Shown: positions 12,709-25,606, numbered from the stretch's first letter. The stretch: 64,000 nt of DNA from Macropodus opercularis (GCA_030770545.1 CM061096.1:9033501-9097500), one strand, 5' to 3'. Made by a program: numbers and translations. Notes: generated by a model not told the origin, from the letters alone.

Positions 12709-12736
12709 GCTAGCTAGCTACTAGCTACTAGCTAGC
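12709..12736. repeat. GCTAGC/CTAGCTA palindromic cluster
   Basis: Overlapping CTAGCTA and GCTAGC palindromes recur over 28 bases. Similar gctagct clusters occur near 26920, 53365 and 53580, close to the other promoters. It is a low-complexity palindromic repeat of unknown meaning. Confidence 0.6.
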
Positions 12737-13052
12737 GAGTCTGTTTATGCTTTAATCAATGCTGACGTTAAATTAACCTCTATTGCATAATGCGTATACG
12801 TCATTTCAAATAAACGTCGTCACTTGGTTGTTTAAGAGACATTTTATTCAGCGATCTAACGTCAATGTTGCAACGCTCCTAAGCTAAAGGTAAACTGCTA
12901 AGGAAGGAGTTCACAAACTTCAAGGATCCGGCTTCAAGCTCGGACAACTTACATCAAACTGTAACGTTTAATGGGTTACAGAGCTACACAACTATTTCAG
13001 CGAACATTGTATAAGTCATAAAGAAATGTTAGAAGTTTAAAATAATATGTAC

Positions 13053-13117
13053 CTTTAGTAACGTTTCTCGATCCTTCTTTTCTGCTCCTGTCCAACTATA
13101 AAATGGCGATTTCCGGC
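13053..13117 (-). promoter_or_regulatory. arf2: arf noncoding first exon and core promoter region
   Basis: On the minus strand a good donor (AAAG, then GTACAT) lies at the boundary 13053/13052. It would splice to the acceptor ending at 10226, ten bases before the Arf start codon. At 13100-13117 the sequence reads AAAATGGCGATTTCCGG, combining a YY1-type motif (AAAATGGCG) with an ETS-type motif (CCGGAAAT on the minus strand). This pair is typical of housekeeping vertebrate promoters. A trinucleotide-rich tract (gtc/ttc) follows at 13118-13163, and a TATA-like GTATAAG occurs on the minus strand near 13170. The transcription start is not determined. Confidence 0.5.
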
Positions 13118-14097
13118 GTCGTCGTCTTCTTCGTCGTCATCACTCCTTCGTCTTCTTCTGCTGTTTGTCTTATACCGGTTGCAAAAGTCCAAAGTCCACT
13201 AGCGCCATCACACACGCGGAGTGTGCATTGAAATCACAACCACAGCTTATGGAAAATCACAAACCACATTGTTTAAAAAAACGTAGGTAAAACACAAGAG
13301 GTATTTGATTTGACTTATAGAAGCAAATAGGCCGCCACTGCTGTTTTATTAACAACTGTTGGATGATAATTTAATTACAGCTAAAGTGCTTTAGCTGTAC
13401 TCACATCAGAGTGAACACTGGTAAACAAGTGTCCCTAGTGTCAACTTGACAGATGTAACAGGACAAACCTTTGAACTACCTGGTTAAATTTAAATGCAAT
13501 TGTTCCTGCAAAAACCAAAATGTGTTGTCTCCTATCACAGAATTTCCAACCTTGAACCAACCAGCTCTTGTTTGGTTGCTCTTGGTTTTCTGCCAGATTA
13601 CAAAACAACTCTTTATTGTACTGTTTAACGGCTCCTTATTTCATACCTCTTTAGATTTTATGGAGTTTATTTTTGTCCAAATCCAACCTGTGCATTTTAA
13701 AATGCAATGGTTTTCCCAGACTGAACCTTCGTATTTAATCCACTAGATGGGGATCTATGTGTTTAGTATTTTTTTGTCTTTCCTGAAAGCCCTGTGAAGT
13801 GAGGCCATGACTGTGTAGGACGCGTGCAGTCTTCTAGGTATCTCTCTATCATACTTATGTCGCTCTCTTTCATTTCAGAAGATTTCAGAGAATAGATAGA
13901 TATTTAAAATACCAAACACATGTTCTGACTACTAATAAATACTGTTCTCTAAAAATGTTTGTTTAAAGTTTGGATTTCAGCATCTTACAGATGGGCGCAC
14001 AGGTGTAATGGAGATTTCTATGTGACCAGTCACTTTGCAGCTTTGTCCACCTGGGTGGCGTCACAGTGGGAGGGAACATGAAGTTACAACCCTGGGA

Positions 14098-14227
14098 AAC
14101 TCCAATGACGGTGCGGCAAGATGATGTACCCCCGCCCCCCCTCCCGTTCCAATGGGCACTGCCTCCCGGCGGACCACTAGGTCGGGCGCAAGGGATTGAA
14201 AGTCTGTGCATGTGAGGCTCCTTAAAG
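14098..14227 (+). promoter_or_regulatory. wnt9b: Probable wnt9b promoter and 5'UTR
   Basis: Upstream of the wnt9b start are two CCAAT motifs (near 14101 and 14150), a GC-box-like run 'cccgccccccctcccg' near 14130-14145, and raised CpG content through 14230. There is no clear TATA box. The arrangement suits a developmental gene with a GC-box/CCAAT promoter. The element identities are inferred from motif shape only. Confidence 0.35.
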
Positions 14228-14281
14228 ATGTGCGCCGAGCATACGGCACAGACTTTCTCAGTTGAAGAAACAGCGAGATGA
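14228..14281 (+). other. wnt9b: Upstream ORF in the wnt9b leader (17 codons)
   Basis: The ATG at 14228 opens a 17-codon frame closed by TGA at 14279-14281, wholly before the wnt9b start at 14304. A second upstream ATG at 14278 opens a different frame that runs past the wnt9b start and overlaps its coding sequence. Both could lower Wnt9b translation if the transcript begins far enough upstream. The start site is not known, so relevance is uncertain. Confidence 0.35.
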
Positions 14282-14303
14282 AGAGCAGCGCCAACCCGGC
14301 ACC

Positions 14304-17300
14304 ATGCGCTCCAGGCTCCCACGGACCGCCTGCTTATTGCGACTCATTGCACTCTGCATCCTCCTCTCGCACGCTGCAGCTTACTTTGGGTCAGATAATT
14401 TCTCCTTTACGTCTGGCCGTCACATTTATTTTATTACCTTCGCTGTTTCAGTTTCTTTAGAAGTTATTCTAAGAAACTTTCCAGCCTTAAGCCAAATTAC
14501 GCACGCGTAATTGCGCAAGGCATTAACCGAACACTGTTGTAGTCGCACTGTTTGAATGTTTTTCTTGTTTTTTGAGGATTTTTCCATGCTTGCTTTTCAT
14601 AAATCATAATCACCTGTGTTAATCAGAAATTAATTGAAACCAAACTAAAGTTAGTTTCCCAGCTTGTCAATTTCCTTATTTTGATAGATTCGTCTTTATT
14701 GGTCATGCAGGTATATGGATTACCACGGTGTTCAAAACAGAGCGATAGGCTACACCATTTCACTTTTCTTGTTTATATATATATATAACTTAATTTACTA
14801 TGAGAAAAATAAACACTTTTAGTGGCAATACTGTAGCGTTAAATTAACTTATCCATTGCCACTTTTGTGAAATGATTGAATGAAAGCGCTAGATTGGCCC
14901 AGTTGTAGTTCTGCGTCAAATGTAGGATCATGTATTTGTATTTGGTTTTGCAAATTCTAATGTTTTATTTTTCTTTATTCCTCAAGGCTGACAGGTCGGG
15001 AACCTTTGGTGCTTCTACCAGGTCCGTTTTCCAATGAATCTCCAACGGGAAAGGCCCACCTGAAGCAGTGCGAGCAAATGACTTTGACCAGGCGACAGAA
15101 GAGACTGTGTCGCAGGGAGCCTGGTTTGGCCGAGACGCTGAGGGAATCTGTGCGCCTCAGTCTCCTCGAGTGCCGGTATCAGTTTAGGAATGAGCGATGG
15201 AACTGCAGCCTGGACGGACGGGGAAGCCTCCTGAAGAGAGGTACGCCGTTTACTCGGTCTGTTCAGCGCGCCCCAGAATTCTCCCATTGTTCTCAATTGT
15301 TTGTGTACGTTTTCACCATTCACTTGATATGCAGCATGTTTTAAGTATGAGCAAAAAGTGAAGCCAAAGTGTCCCTGAGCTGGACACCGAGACTGTGCAG
15401 AGTCACATCTGCCCGCCTGGCCCTGAAGCTGAGGGCAACATCAGTTTATCTAAACGCCAGGCGATTATCTGCAGCAAATAAAAAATAATATAAACAACAA
15501 GGATAAGCAAATTATTCATCGCCACTTGAACTTTATAACCGTTTACACACAAGACTGGAGACAGTAATGAAATGTGATTCTTGTCTAACGTTTGATTTGT
15601 GGTTCTGTTGATATTACAACAACAGAATCAAATAGAATAAATAGATCAACTGACTGACACAAAAACATCCAGTTTTTGTTTGTAATGTTTGTTACTGCCT
15701 TAACGTTAAATTAGGTAAATTTATGGTACATCAACCATTACAGCACATAAATTAGGTTTAAATAATGTCACACTGAAGTGCTCTGCATCCTGAAGAAATA
15801 CTAGTTTTCTAATCTGAAAGACTGATCTAGTTGGACACCGTTTGCACGGCCTGCAAGCATCGATTAGCTACACTCAATAAAAAGAGACGCTCATAATAAA
15901 TCACCATATTGCATGTCTCGCAAGACTGCTCTGCACCGGCAATGCTTTGGGTTCTACTAGGCTTTGTGCATATGGATACCAGCGTGTGGGAGAACATGAA
16001 CAGGTCAGCACAGAGGTAATGAGAGAGTAGAAAGCCAAGAAATGTGGTGTGGTGAAGAGAGCCCGAGCGCTGTGGTTATTTTTATCTCGGGAAAGCGCCC
16101 ATTCCCAGAGGAAAAGGGTGGCGTGATTACCCACGTTCATCTGGGAAAATCCTTCCTAGACAAAATAATAATTAATTGGATCAAAATATACCCTGCTGAC
16201 GGCTCGGGGGAAGCAAATAACAGTCCAAAACCAAAAAGAAAGGTCAGAACAGGAATTATGACACAAACTTACACAGTAATGCTGAGGCTGTTGTAAACCA
16301 TGACAGCATAGTAATTACTCTGTTAATATTTTTTGCTCAGGGGCCCAAAATATATTTTGATTATTGTAAACTATGAACTAATCCCACAAACTGCAGTAAT
16401 CATCCAAAATTCATGTATTTTTTTCTCTATAAAGATCAACTGTTTACAATTCTTCCAGGTGAAAATGAATTGTTTTTCTTAGATATTGTGTTTTTTTACG
16501 TTAATCCCAGCTTTCAAGGAGACTGCCTTCCTACTGGCGGTGTCCTCCGCAGCGCTGACCCATGCACTGGCCAAAGCGTGCAGCTCCGGCCGAATGGAGA
16601 GGTGCACGTGTGACGATTCCCCTGGCATCCAGCATCGAGAAGCGTGGCAGTGGGGGGTCTGCGGCGACAACCTGAAGTACAGCACCAAGTTTCTCAAGAA
16701 GTTCCTCGGCCAAAAGAGGGTCAGCAAGGACCTGAGGGCTCAGATCGACACCCACAACATCAACGTCGGGATTAGGGTGAGAGTCAACAAACAGCTGGAA
16801 TGGAAATATTACATAAAATGTTTCTTAGTGAAAAATTTGCTGCTACCTTTGTGATGAATGTGCCTCCCAAGCCCAAGGCATTAAAAACATCAACTAAGCC
16901 ACACGCTCAATTAGCAGAGGTGCAATTTTGCAGCACAAGGCAGGACACCTCTGACACGCTCCTGCAGCATTAGGGGAAACAGAATTACAATTCTCACCTG
17001 TGCACGTTTTCAGACCAACTCTCCCTCATTTGTGGCCGTCGTCGGCTTCGCAGCATAAAACCACGACAGCAGAGCAGAGGAGACAAGATGCCGGTGGGAT
17101 TGTTGGAGCCAGGTGTTGTCAGGCATGATAAAGCTTGCTGTGCGGGCCTACAGCAAATTAAAGGTCTCATGTCAGAGCGAACGATTATAATCGTGGCCTC
17201 TTTTTAATATACGAGCAGGCATTTTTTCCCACTTACTGAATCACGTTGCTCTTCATAAATCCACCTAATGTTCACAGCCACCCCTGTGGCGCTGTGACAT

Positions 17301-18572
17301 AGAGGCCCGGGGTCGACTCCTGAAGTAGCAGCGAGGGCCAGTATCTTATCTCACCTTCACTCACTCAAATGTTATTTCTCACTTTACAATGAAAGGAGAC
17401 CAGGAGCTGCGTGAACAAAAGCATGAAGTTGTTACCCCCCCACCACCACCACCTCTCAGTAATGTTACTCTGAACCCCCTGAAGCATTCATACCAGAACT
17501 TCTCAACCCCAAAGTTCCCTCTGGCTCCCTCTCAGTGACCTGTCTCTGGCCCCACCAAGGCAGCAGGCTGAGTGATCGCACGCCCATCACTGACCATCAC
17601 GCTCAGTGAACTATTAACCTACATCGGGGGCATCGCCGCTAACCGCCGCTGCAGCGTTTGGCACCTTTATGCGCAGAAATTCTTATCGACGTTTTCCATG
17701 AGCAGGCATGTACTAAGAACAGGGTGGAGAGATTCCACCGTCTGCGCTGTTTGTCACCTCTGCCTCAGGCTTCGAGAAGGAAAGACAGGAGAGAAGCAGA
17801 CAGAGCCAGTTTCAACACACTGAGACACAAAAATTGCAAGAGTTGTCCAAGTGAAAAATGGGAGGTAAATGAAATATGGCATTCTGAACAGTCCTCCTCA
17901 ATCCATTATGTCAAAGGTTTTGACTCAGGGGGAGCTAAAGGTACACTAGGTGCAGACCACCACGCAACCCTCTACTCACCCTGCAGGAAATGGTCTCACT
18001 CTGTCCAGATATACCTCCTAGATAAGAGGCCAGCTAATGAATCAAGCTGAAAGAACTGACAGCTCTCCTCTTCCCCCCCCTGTGTTATTTCTGTGCGTGT
18101 TCAATCACAGGCAGTGAAGAGTGGGCTGAAAACGACCTGCAAGTGTCACGGCGTCTCTGGCTCCTGTGCTGTTCGGACTTGCTGGAAGCAGCTGTCGCCG
18201 TTCCACGACACCGGCCGGCTGCTGAAGTATCGATACGACACTGCGGTGCGAGTGCTGAGTGTCACCAACGCGGCCACAGGCGAGACGGAGCTAGCGGGGC
18301 CCCGTCGTCACAGCCAGAGCCTCCGCACTACTGATCTGGTCTACCTGGAAGACTCCCCCAGCTTCTGCAGGCCTTCCCGTTACTCCCCGGGTACAGGCGG
18401 CCGGTCCTGTGCCAAAGACACCAGCTGTCAGAGCCTGTGCTGTGGACGCGGCTACAACACGGCCACGCGGCTCACCAGCCTGTCCTGCCACTGTCAGGTA
18501 CGCTGGTGCTGCCACGTAGAGTGTCAGACGTGCGTGAGAGAGGAGGAGGTGTACACCTGCAAGATCGCATAA
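14304..18572 (+). CDS. wnt9b: Wnt-9b, secreted Wnt ligand
   Basis: This is a secreted lipid-modified ligand for Frizzled receptors. In mammals it is needed for kidney tubule and facial development. The four exons are 14304-14389, 14987-15240, 16511-16776 and 18111-18572, totalling 1068 nt and 355 aa (human 357). The ATG at 14304 (context ACCATGC) starts a hydrophobic signal peptide ending near HAAAYFG. Hallmarks are the Wnt cysteine pattern, the N-glycosylation site in RWNCSLDG, MERCTCDDSPG, WQWGVCGDNL, and CKCHGVSGSC, whose serine carries palmitoleate. The C-terminal cysteine-rich block ends VYTCKIA. WNT9-type features such as KQCEQMTLTRRQKRLC and CRREPGLAETL match human WNT9B closely. It lies 2.1 kb from the oppositely transcribed arf start coding side (about 1.2 kb from its first exon). 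An earlier in-frame start has no ATG, so 14304 is preferred. Confidence 0.97.
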
Positions 18573-19077
18573 ACAAACGCTGAGATAGAAGAAATATAGG
18601 GAGTCTGGGAGGATCTGCAAAAAAGTGCTCAATGGGAAAGTGAACAAGACAGAGCTCATCACGGATGTGTCGTGACTGATCTGCACCGGAGCGTGTCTTT
18701 GCAGATCTCCATTCTGAGTTACATATTATTTTGGGAGGAATGTACACTTGTAACGTTATAAAGTTGCTGGTTATTGGCTAATCGTCAGATTACAGTAGGT
18801 GAGGATGCTTCTCACACGACTCTGCTTCCTCGTCGGTTGCGCTGTGATCCCACTCTTCTAGGAAACAAAGCGAACAAGCTCTTAAGACCGGATGCGTCCA
18901 GCAGTACAACGCCTGCCCTGCCCGCAGTGGAGCTCCAGCAGCGGCAGCCGTCATTGACCCTCTTTCCATTTGACTATTTATTGTGTCTGCATCGCTAACG
19001 GTTGTACTGCTGCTTATTGCTTTAAATCTCTTGTAAGATCTGCCACAAAGGCTAGAATAGCCTCAAGTGGAAACTAC

Positions 19078-19100
19078 CTGTCTGTCTGTCTGTCTGTCTG
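19078..19100. repeat. (CTGT)n tetranucleotide repeat
   Basis: About five and a half CTGT units lie in the wnt9b 3' flank, probably in the 3'UTR. Confidence 0.85.
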
Positions 19101-19479
19101 CTGTGGAGAACTGCTTAGGGTTCATCAGATGAAAAAAAAAAGCACTTACATTGCTCTTAAATATAATTCAATGTGTACAACTAATTGTTAGAAGAATCTT
19201 TATTTCTAATGTGTTTTAACAGAATCACTGGAAGCTTTGAGGAGTGGTTGAGGCCACTGAGATGATGTGTGAATATCCCGGTGCATTAACTGGGTTTAAT
19301 TGTAAAGAACGACGCTGGGTTTCAGTTGCTCTTATGGAAATGTCTATGGAAATCACTGCATGAAGCCTAATGTGTGCTCGGCAGAACAAAGGGAAATGCG
19401 AGGGAAAGGCCAGACAACGTCTTTGAAAAACAAGGCGCTGGAAAAGCCTAATTTATTAACGTGGCAGCCCTTCTCTTCT

Positions 19480-19745
19480 ATTTCCCTATTTATAGACGCA
19501 CATTTTTTGCTGTAATTTAATGTTTCAAATTGCCTGACTGAGCTTCAAAGTTTCCCTCAGTCACAACTTTGTTCCAGAGGCCTTTGAAGCAACCAATCAT
19601 GCTCCTTTTGTTCCCTAATTGTTAATCAAAGCAAATCACCAAGTCCACTTCCTAATAGTTAAGGCCAAATCAATGTGTCCATGTGTGCAGGTCAAAAGTC
19701 CTCATTAAGGCCCAAAGGGTGTTTTTATTGGCCAGTTTATGTTAT
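19480..19745. promoter_or_regulatory. Candidate conserved noncoding element near wnt9b
   Basis: The sequence is complex and non-repetitive, with several recognisable factor-type motifs close together. These include ATCAAAG (19625-19631, a TCF/LEF-type site), CTTTGAAG and ttcaaag, attgttaatc (HNF1/homeobox-like), and accaatcatg. It looks unlike the simple-sequence surroundings. This is a pattern judgement only. Confidence 0.2.
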
Positions 19746-19817
19746 ATATTTATGTATATATGAGATGAATAGAGCTAATGTCAGAGCTCCAGGCATATGA
19801 CAACGTGGAATAATAAA

Positions 19818-22800
19818 TTTCTACCTCACTTCATCTTTTGGGTCAAATCAGTAAGATTTATGAGCTATGCAGAGTTATTTCCTCTGTAGATACACATGCT
19901 TGCCTTTGTCTTTGTTTCAAAGATCAGTTTCAGACATTTGTACAGTTCTTATTCATATTTCTATATTTCTTTCTGCATTGCATTCTTATTTAAAACAACT
20001 AAGGTTAATAAATGGCTATACATTTGTAAGAGCGGCGTGTTTGTTGTGTCTTGTTCAGTTGCCGCAGGCGCTCACCCACGTAAACACACACTCCACACGC
20101 AAAAGAGACGCGAGTCCAGTACACCTGCCTGAAACGAGCGAAAACCACTTCCTGCTGCTGCTGCCCTGCCTCCTTTTCATCTGAAAGCTCTGCGGTCTCG
20201 CTGCATCACCTTAAACCGCCCAGTAAACGGCGAGGAGGGGAGGCTGAGGGGGCGGACGGACGTGTTTACAGGTGTTGTGCCTCTGGCCAGCAGCAACCAC
20301 CACGATGACAATCATAATGATGATGATGACAAAGATGATGACTCGGAGGAATGTTGTGTTGCAGAGCATTTGACCCCACAAGCCGCCATTAGAAAGTTAC
20401 AATCAGCCACCCCGGTACGATGACGAGAGCAGTTTGTGTCCTATTATCACTGAATCATAACTTTACACTCATTTGCAAGGCATTAGTGGAGCTACAGGAC
20501 ACAGGGGGCTATTGTACGAGGTATTTACAGTGTGCTCTGTGCTTTTCATCTTGCACTCTAATGACTGATTACACATTATTATTTCTTATTAGAACATTAG
20601 AGGTATTGCAGGGAAGTTTAAGACAATTTTGAAACTACTTTTTTTTAAAGTACTTTAATTACCTTAAATATGAAAGATGGACGGCAACCATGTGAGAGGT
20701 AAACTGTCTCAGGGACGAGCCTCAGATATATTTAAAAAAACGCAGATGTGAAATACGAAACAAACATCTGCAAGTTTGTTGCGTTCGAGGGCATTGTTTA
20801 CTGTGTTTCTGTGTTCTTTCACTGAATAAAGAAAGAATTTACTAATGTCCCCTTGCAGGTTATAAGGAGCAGTGATACCTGAATGCCTCAGCCTTCTTCC
20901 CGATGACTGAGGTCAAACGAGTTCACATGCTGAAACCACTGACTCAGTCTGTTAACTGGCCATTTTATACTATTGCAAATCAATATTTAACTTTATTCAG
21001 CATGAACGCTATCTATTAAAAATCCCCATCGTCCTCTGAGCGACGGGAAACAGGCTGAGACAGAGAAGTGTGTCGCAGAGAGCACAGTGGACTGAAGTTG
21101 GGATATTGAGGGACAGAAAACAGAAAGGGTGAAGGTGGAGGGATGAGAAGGGATCGTTTGTGGCACCAAGAGGCCTATCCCCCGCTGCTGCTGTTGTTGT
21201 TTTATAATGAACTCCTAAAGCCTTAATTTCCCTCACTGCCCAGAGTGGAGGGCTGCGGCGATGGGGGCTGCTGAGTCCACAGCCGGATTCGCACGCACAA
21301 GGCCCGAGGGCGGCTGCTTTGAGCTGGGTGGGGGCTCGGATGGAGCAGGGAGCCTCCTGCATGTGTGTGTGGTTCAGAAAGTCCTGACAGAAGGCAGGTG
21401 AGGGCAGACGGGACTTTTGCATATGTGTGTGTGTGCATATTTGCCGTGCGCACACCTGTGGTCACTTCAGCGGCAGTGATACCTGAGTATGTTTGAAGTG
21501 AGGTTTTCCTCTGCGGGTGTGAGCTACAGGCGGCCGGCTGTGTGCTGGAGCTTCACCCTGTCACCCAGACAAACTGAATGGCATAGATAATGTAGGGTGA
21601 CGCTGGCGGTAACACTATCTCTTGTGTCTGCGCAGGTCGGTTCAGGTACAGGTTACTATGCTGCTGGGCCGCCGCGCAGCTCCGTGCTCTGATAGATGAA
21701 GACAAATGGGCACACCAAGGCTGGGGCAGTTCTTCAGATATGGACTATATCTGTGTTGTGACAAAACATATTATTCATAGCAACTTACATAGCTTTCAGG
21801 TTTATACATCACCCATTTGTGTAAGAACGGTAGCTGTTAACTGAAGCGTACAAAGCCAGGTAGATACTTTGCTCAAGGACACAAAGCAAAGTCCCGTCCT
21901 GAAATCGGAACCTCTGAGCCCCGGGTCAAACATATAAACCCTACGAGGCTTCCACCTCTGAAGAGAAGCTACTCAGATAGCATCAGCGCTGGGTCTAATC
22001 CCCTCACCCTGACATAGCAGAGAGGAAAATGAATGATGAAGAGGATGAGGAGAGGATGAGGAAAGATGGAGAAGAAAGAACAGGGAAAGGAGAGAGAGAG
22101 AGCGTCGTGAATACGGCATGGGGTAGGAATCTGGAATGTGAAATGACTAATGCGATTGCTCAACCCACAACAAGAACATGCACTGCCTAGAGCTATGACA
22201 GGGCTCAGTGCATACCTTTACGGGGGGCCTAGCTTAGAGGCTGGGGTGGACTGGGCTTGTGGCTGACGTCCTGACGGTGGGTGATGAGACGTTTGGGTGT
22301 AGAGACTGTGTGAACGTGTGTGACGGTCAATTAGGTGAGCAGCGGGGTCGGAATGATGGATTTTCACCTGATGGCAGAGGGAAAGAAAACGAGCACAAAT
22401 GATTACAGTTCCAATTAAAACCGATTAGAAGGGGAGATTAAAATCTGGTTCGACCGCTTTCGTGATAAGTAACTTTTTAAAGAGTTCAGTTTCTTCCAGA
22501 GCTTTTCTCTTCACCTTTAACGCGGCAGATGAAATCATCTAAAGAGCAACACAACGAATAAACGAATGTTCTGAAACTGCAGCACGTTTACAAGAAAGTT
22601 GCAAAATTATTGATGTAGCTGTATCATATGTACAATATGCACATTGTTACTGCGATAGATCAGTGTTGTAGAGGGTAAAGCGAGGGAAGCTGTGTGACTG
22701 CTTTGCAGAGTAGTAAATGTTATTCAACAAAAAAATCCTTGGGCCAAACTAGACAAACAATTTTCAAGTCCAGCACCGACTGCTGTGACGTTGTGTGCAG

Positions 22801-25606
22801 ATATTCATTGTTCCCAGATGATGAATCCTATCCTCAGTGACTTTATGAATATATCCGAACATCACCACATACCTGCAAAACGGATCACGTGTTCAGTGTT
22901 TTGTGCATTTCTTAAAAACCTTTGAAGAACTTCTGCTTCCAGTACTGTATTGTCACTGTGGTGGCAGACAGGCTGCGTCCTGCAGCAGTGGACCCTGTCG
23001 ACCCAGATGCTCTGTAAAGGTTTGCTGGCACAACCCTTGACCAGTCAACAGAACCCCCGCTGGAATCTCTGAGAGGAGGCTGTTCCCATGCTGCCCTGCA
23101 GAAACACCTGCAGTGTAAACGCTGCGATAGGACACGATAAGACCATGTGCACCTCCACGACTGACTCCCTCTGCTAAATGTCTGGCACTCCTCTGCTTTT
23201 CTCTCACAAAGTCACACAACCACGTACACACTCTGACCTCCATTAGAGCCGAAACTAAACTTTCCCAGATCAACAATGTCCAAGAGGCAAAAACACAGAT
23301 AAAGCACAGAGCTGTGTGTTCTCTCAACCAGCAACAAATGTGAAAAATAAGTCTGGAATGTTGTCTGTGATTGTTTGTAATATCTGCGGGTAGGCAGTTA
23401 TGCCATCTGTTGGCTTTATTTCTAGGATTGCTCACGCTTATTAAATCATCACTGTCATTCAAGAATTCCAATACATAATAATATATCATCCAAATCTATT
23501 ATGTTCTGAGTTCTGTGAGCCACACGCTCTGGCTGACTGACAGATACGACTTAATCATAAGAGCGCGGTTGAGTAGCGGTTCGTGGGTTGGAGGCTGTCA
23601 GGCCGGGGGAAGCCGCGCTCATGTTTGTGTTGCCATCCCGGCTAAGCCGACATTCACCGGTGGACAGCATCTCTCATCCTGAGAGGTCTGGCTTTCACAG
23701 GTGGTATGCCCACAGGGCCGTGTGCTTGTGCGAGCGTCTGACAGCTGTTTGATCACTGCATGCTCTCTGAGGTCAGAAGAGAAGCTGTAAAGACGTAAGA
23801 TAACACTTTCGCCACAGAGGAGGTCAAAGGGTGGGTTCAAAGTCTTTGAGGAAAAAAAAGAAATAAGTAACGAGTGTGTAGAGTCTTCATTTAAAACAAA
23901 CAAATAAGAATAATAAAATCACTTTCGAAACTGTCCCTTAGTTTTGTTTGACTTTACTTTCCAACAAAAATCTGTTACAAGCTCCATCATATCAGCAGTC
24001 TGACACTAACAAGCCACCTACCGATCACTGTCCTAGTCTTGCAGGCGACCTCCAGCCACCGCTCTGTGGCCACTGAGACGCTGGGAGCTTATGAGTTTCT
24101 CCCATTATCTCTGACAGGCCCTCATTTGCTTTCATTCAGCGTCTCATCACGGCTTCAAAGCCGAGCGGATCATCTCCCTCGAGGGCAGTGAAGAGATCAG
24201 CGTGCCTTTAAAAAAAACACTCGCATCCAAAAATTGTTGACCCAGGGCGATTTCGCTCCTCATAATTGGCTTCTTCACTCGACCTGTCTTGGGCAATCAT
24301 TGCAGAGATATGATGTATTATATTGCCTGGAAAACATCATTAAATATGTTGTGTAGAAGCAATTCAATAACATATCATTTTCCCTTGATGAACAAAACAG
24401 TGTTATTGAGGGACGTAATCACAGAGTACACAGAGTGCTTTCTTCCTCTGCTGCCATGTTGTCTAACAAGGACACTAAAATTTGTTTGGTTGCAGCTGAA
24501 GCCCCGAAGCCTGGCACCAAGACGATCCAGTGAGGTGTCACTCGCACACACAGTATATAAAAATGTCAGACACAGCATCTCAGATACTGATTTTTCTTTG
24601 GTTGGTTTTGAATAGACCACGTGTAATAAAACTGTAAAAAAACAACACATGGAATTGTGAAATAAGCCAAACATTATTAAAGGCAGCAAAATATGTTTCA
24701 AATTTTAGATTCATTCTTCGTATGCTTTCATAACAGCTTTGTGCACATTTTTTGTTTTGTCAGCCAGCTGTGTGCTAATCGGCTGGAACACAGTTTCCAC
24801 ATATGTTGAGCACTTGTTGGCTGCTTTCTGTCACTGTGCAGTGACGCCTAACCATCTCAATAAGGCTGCGGAGGCCCAGTTCGTCTGATGCAGAGCTCTG
24901 TCGCACCGCAAGAAAAACAATGGCCTATCTCCCTGATGCGTACAAAGGTTGGGCAGTGATGTTTGTGTGTCACACTAGCTGTAACCACCTGGGACCCCCT
25001 TGTGAGCTGAAGTAGCGTGATCGTGCTCCACACCTGGAGTCTGGATTCCAGCTCGGGTCCGCGGAGCTCAGGTGTGGAGGGAAACCAGTAAGCTCATGTC
25101 ATTCTCTCCTCAGGGCCTGAAAGATAGGACAGACAGACAGAGAAAACCCCATGACCTTGAGAGAGAGCTAAATGGGCCACATGTAGTGCTCAGGAATGGG
25201 TTGAAGGGGCCTTGTTTCTCCCTTTCTCTATTTCTCTATTCTCAGCAGCAAGTAGGACTGTGCACATCCAACCACTGCCCTGGGGATGTGTTATGACAAC
25301 CAAAAACGGTGAACAGCGAGAGCAAGAAGTGGCATGAACAGATCCCAAGGTTTTTGACATGTGGGGGTGGGTGAAAAGGACCTCTGTTGAGAAGTGTCTA
25401 GCCCGAAGATACAACCATCAACTCAAGTACCATCAGGCAGCCACGGAAGACCGTCTGGGCCAACGTCTGATTGCCGCGCTGAACGGGGTAAACAAATGCA
25501 GCCACCGCTGATGAACAGGCGCTTGTAACAGCTCACTGCCCTAATGAGGTTAAAACCCGGACTCACCGATTCTCCACTCCCAAGTCTGTAGCTGCAGCTA
25601 AGTGAT

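Larger units (their letters stand above)
18573..19817 (+). other. wnt9b: Probable wnt9b 3'UTR
   Basis: There are no coding exons after the stop codon. The first canonical AATAAA is at 19812-19817, which would give a 3'UTR of about 1.25 kb. Others occur near 20007 and 20825. The stretch is AT-rich with one CTGT repeat. The end point is a guess from the signal alone. Confidence 0.35.

Noticed and set aside
14262..14303. Longer wnt9b N-terminus beginning 14 codons upstream
   Set aside because: The upstream codon is TTG, not ATG, and the extension would bury the signal peptide. The ATG at 14304 has a good context and gives the expected length.
17280..17340. Possible tRNA-like segment (ggggtcgactcc)
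   Set aside because: It resembles a T-arm only superficially; no acceptor stem or anticodon arm pairs could be found.
22953..23489. Minus-strand open frame of 178 codons
   Set aside because: It has no recognisable domain, signal or matching splice partners, its composition is like flanking intergenic DNA, and it has no known neighbour equivalent in the WNT9B-GOSR2 interval. Most likely a chance frame.
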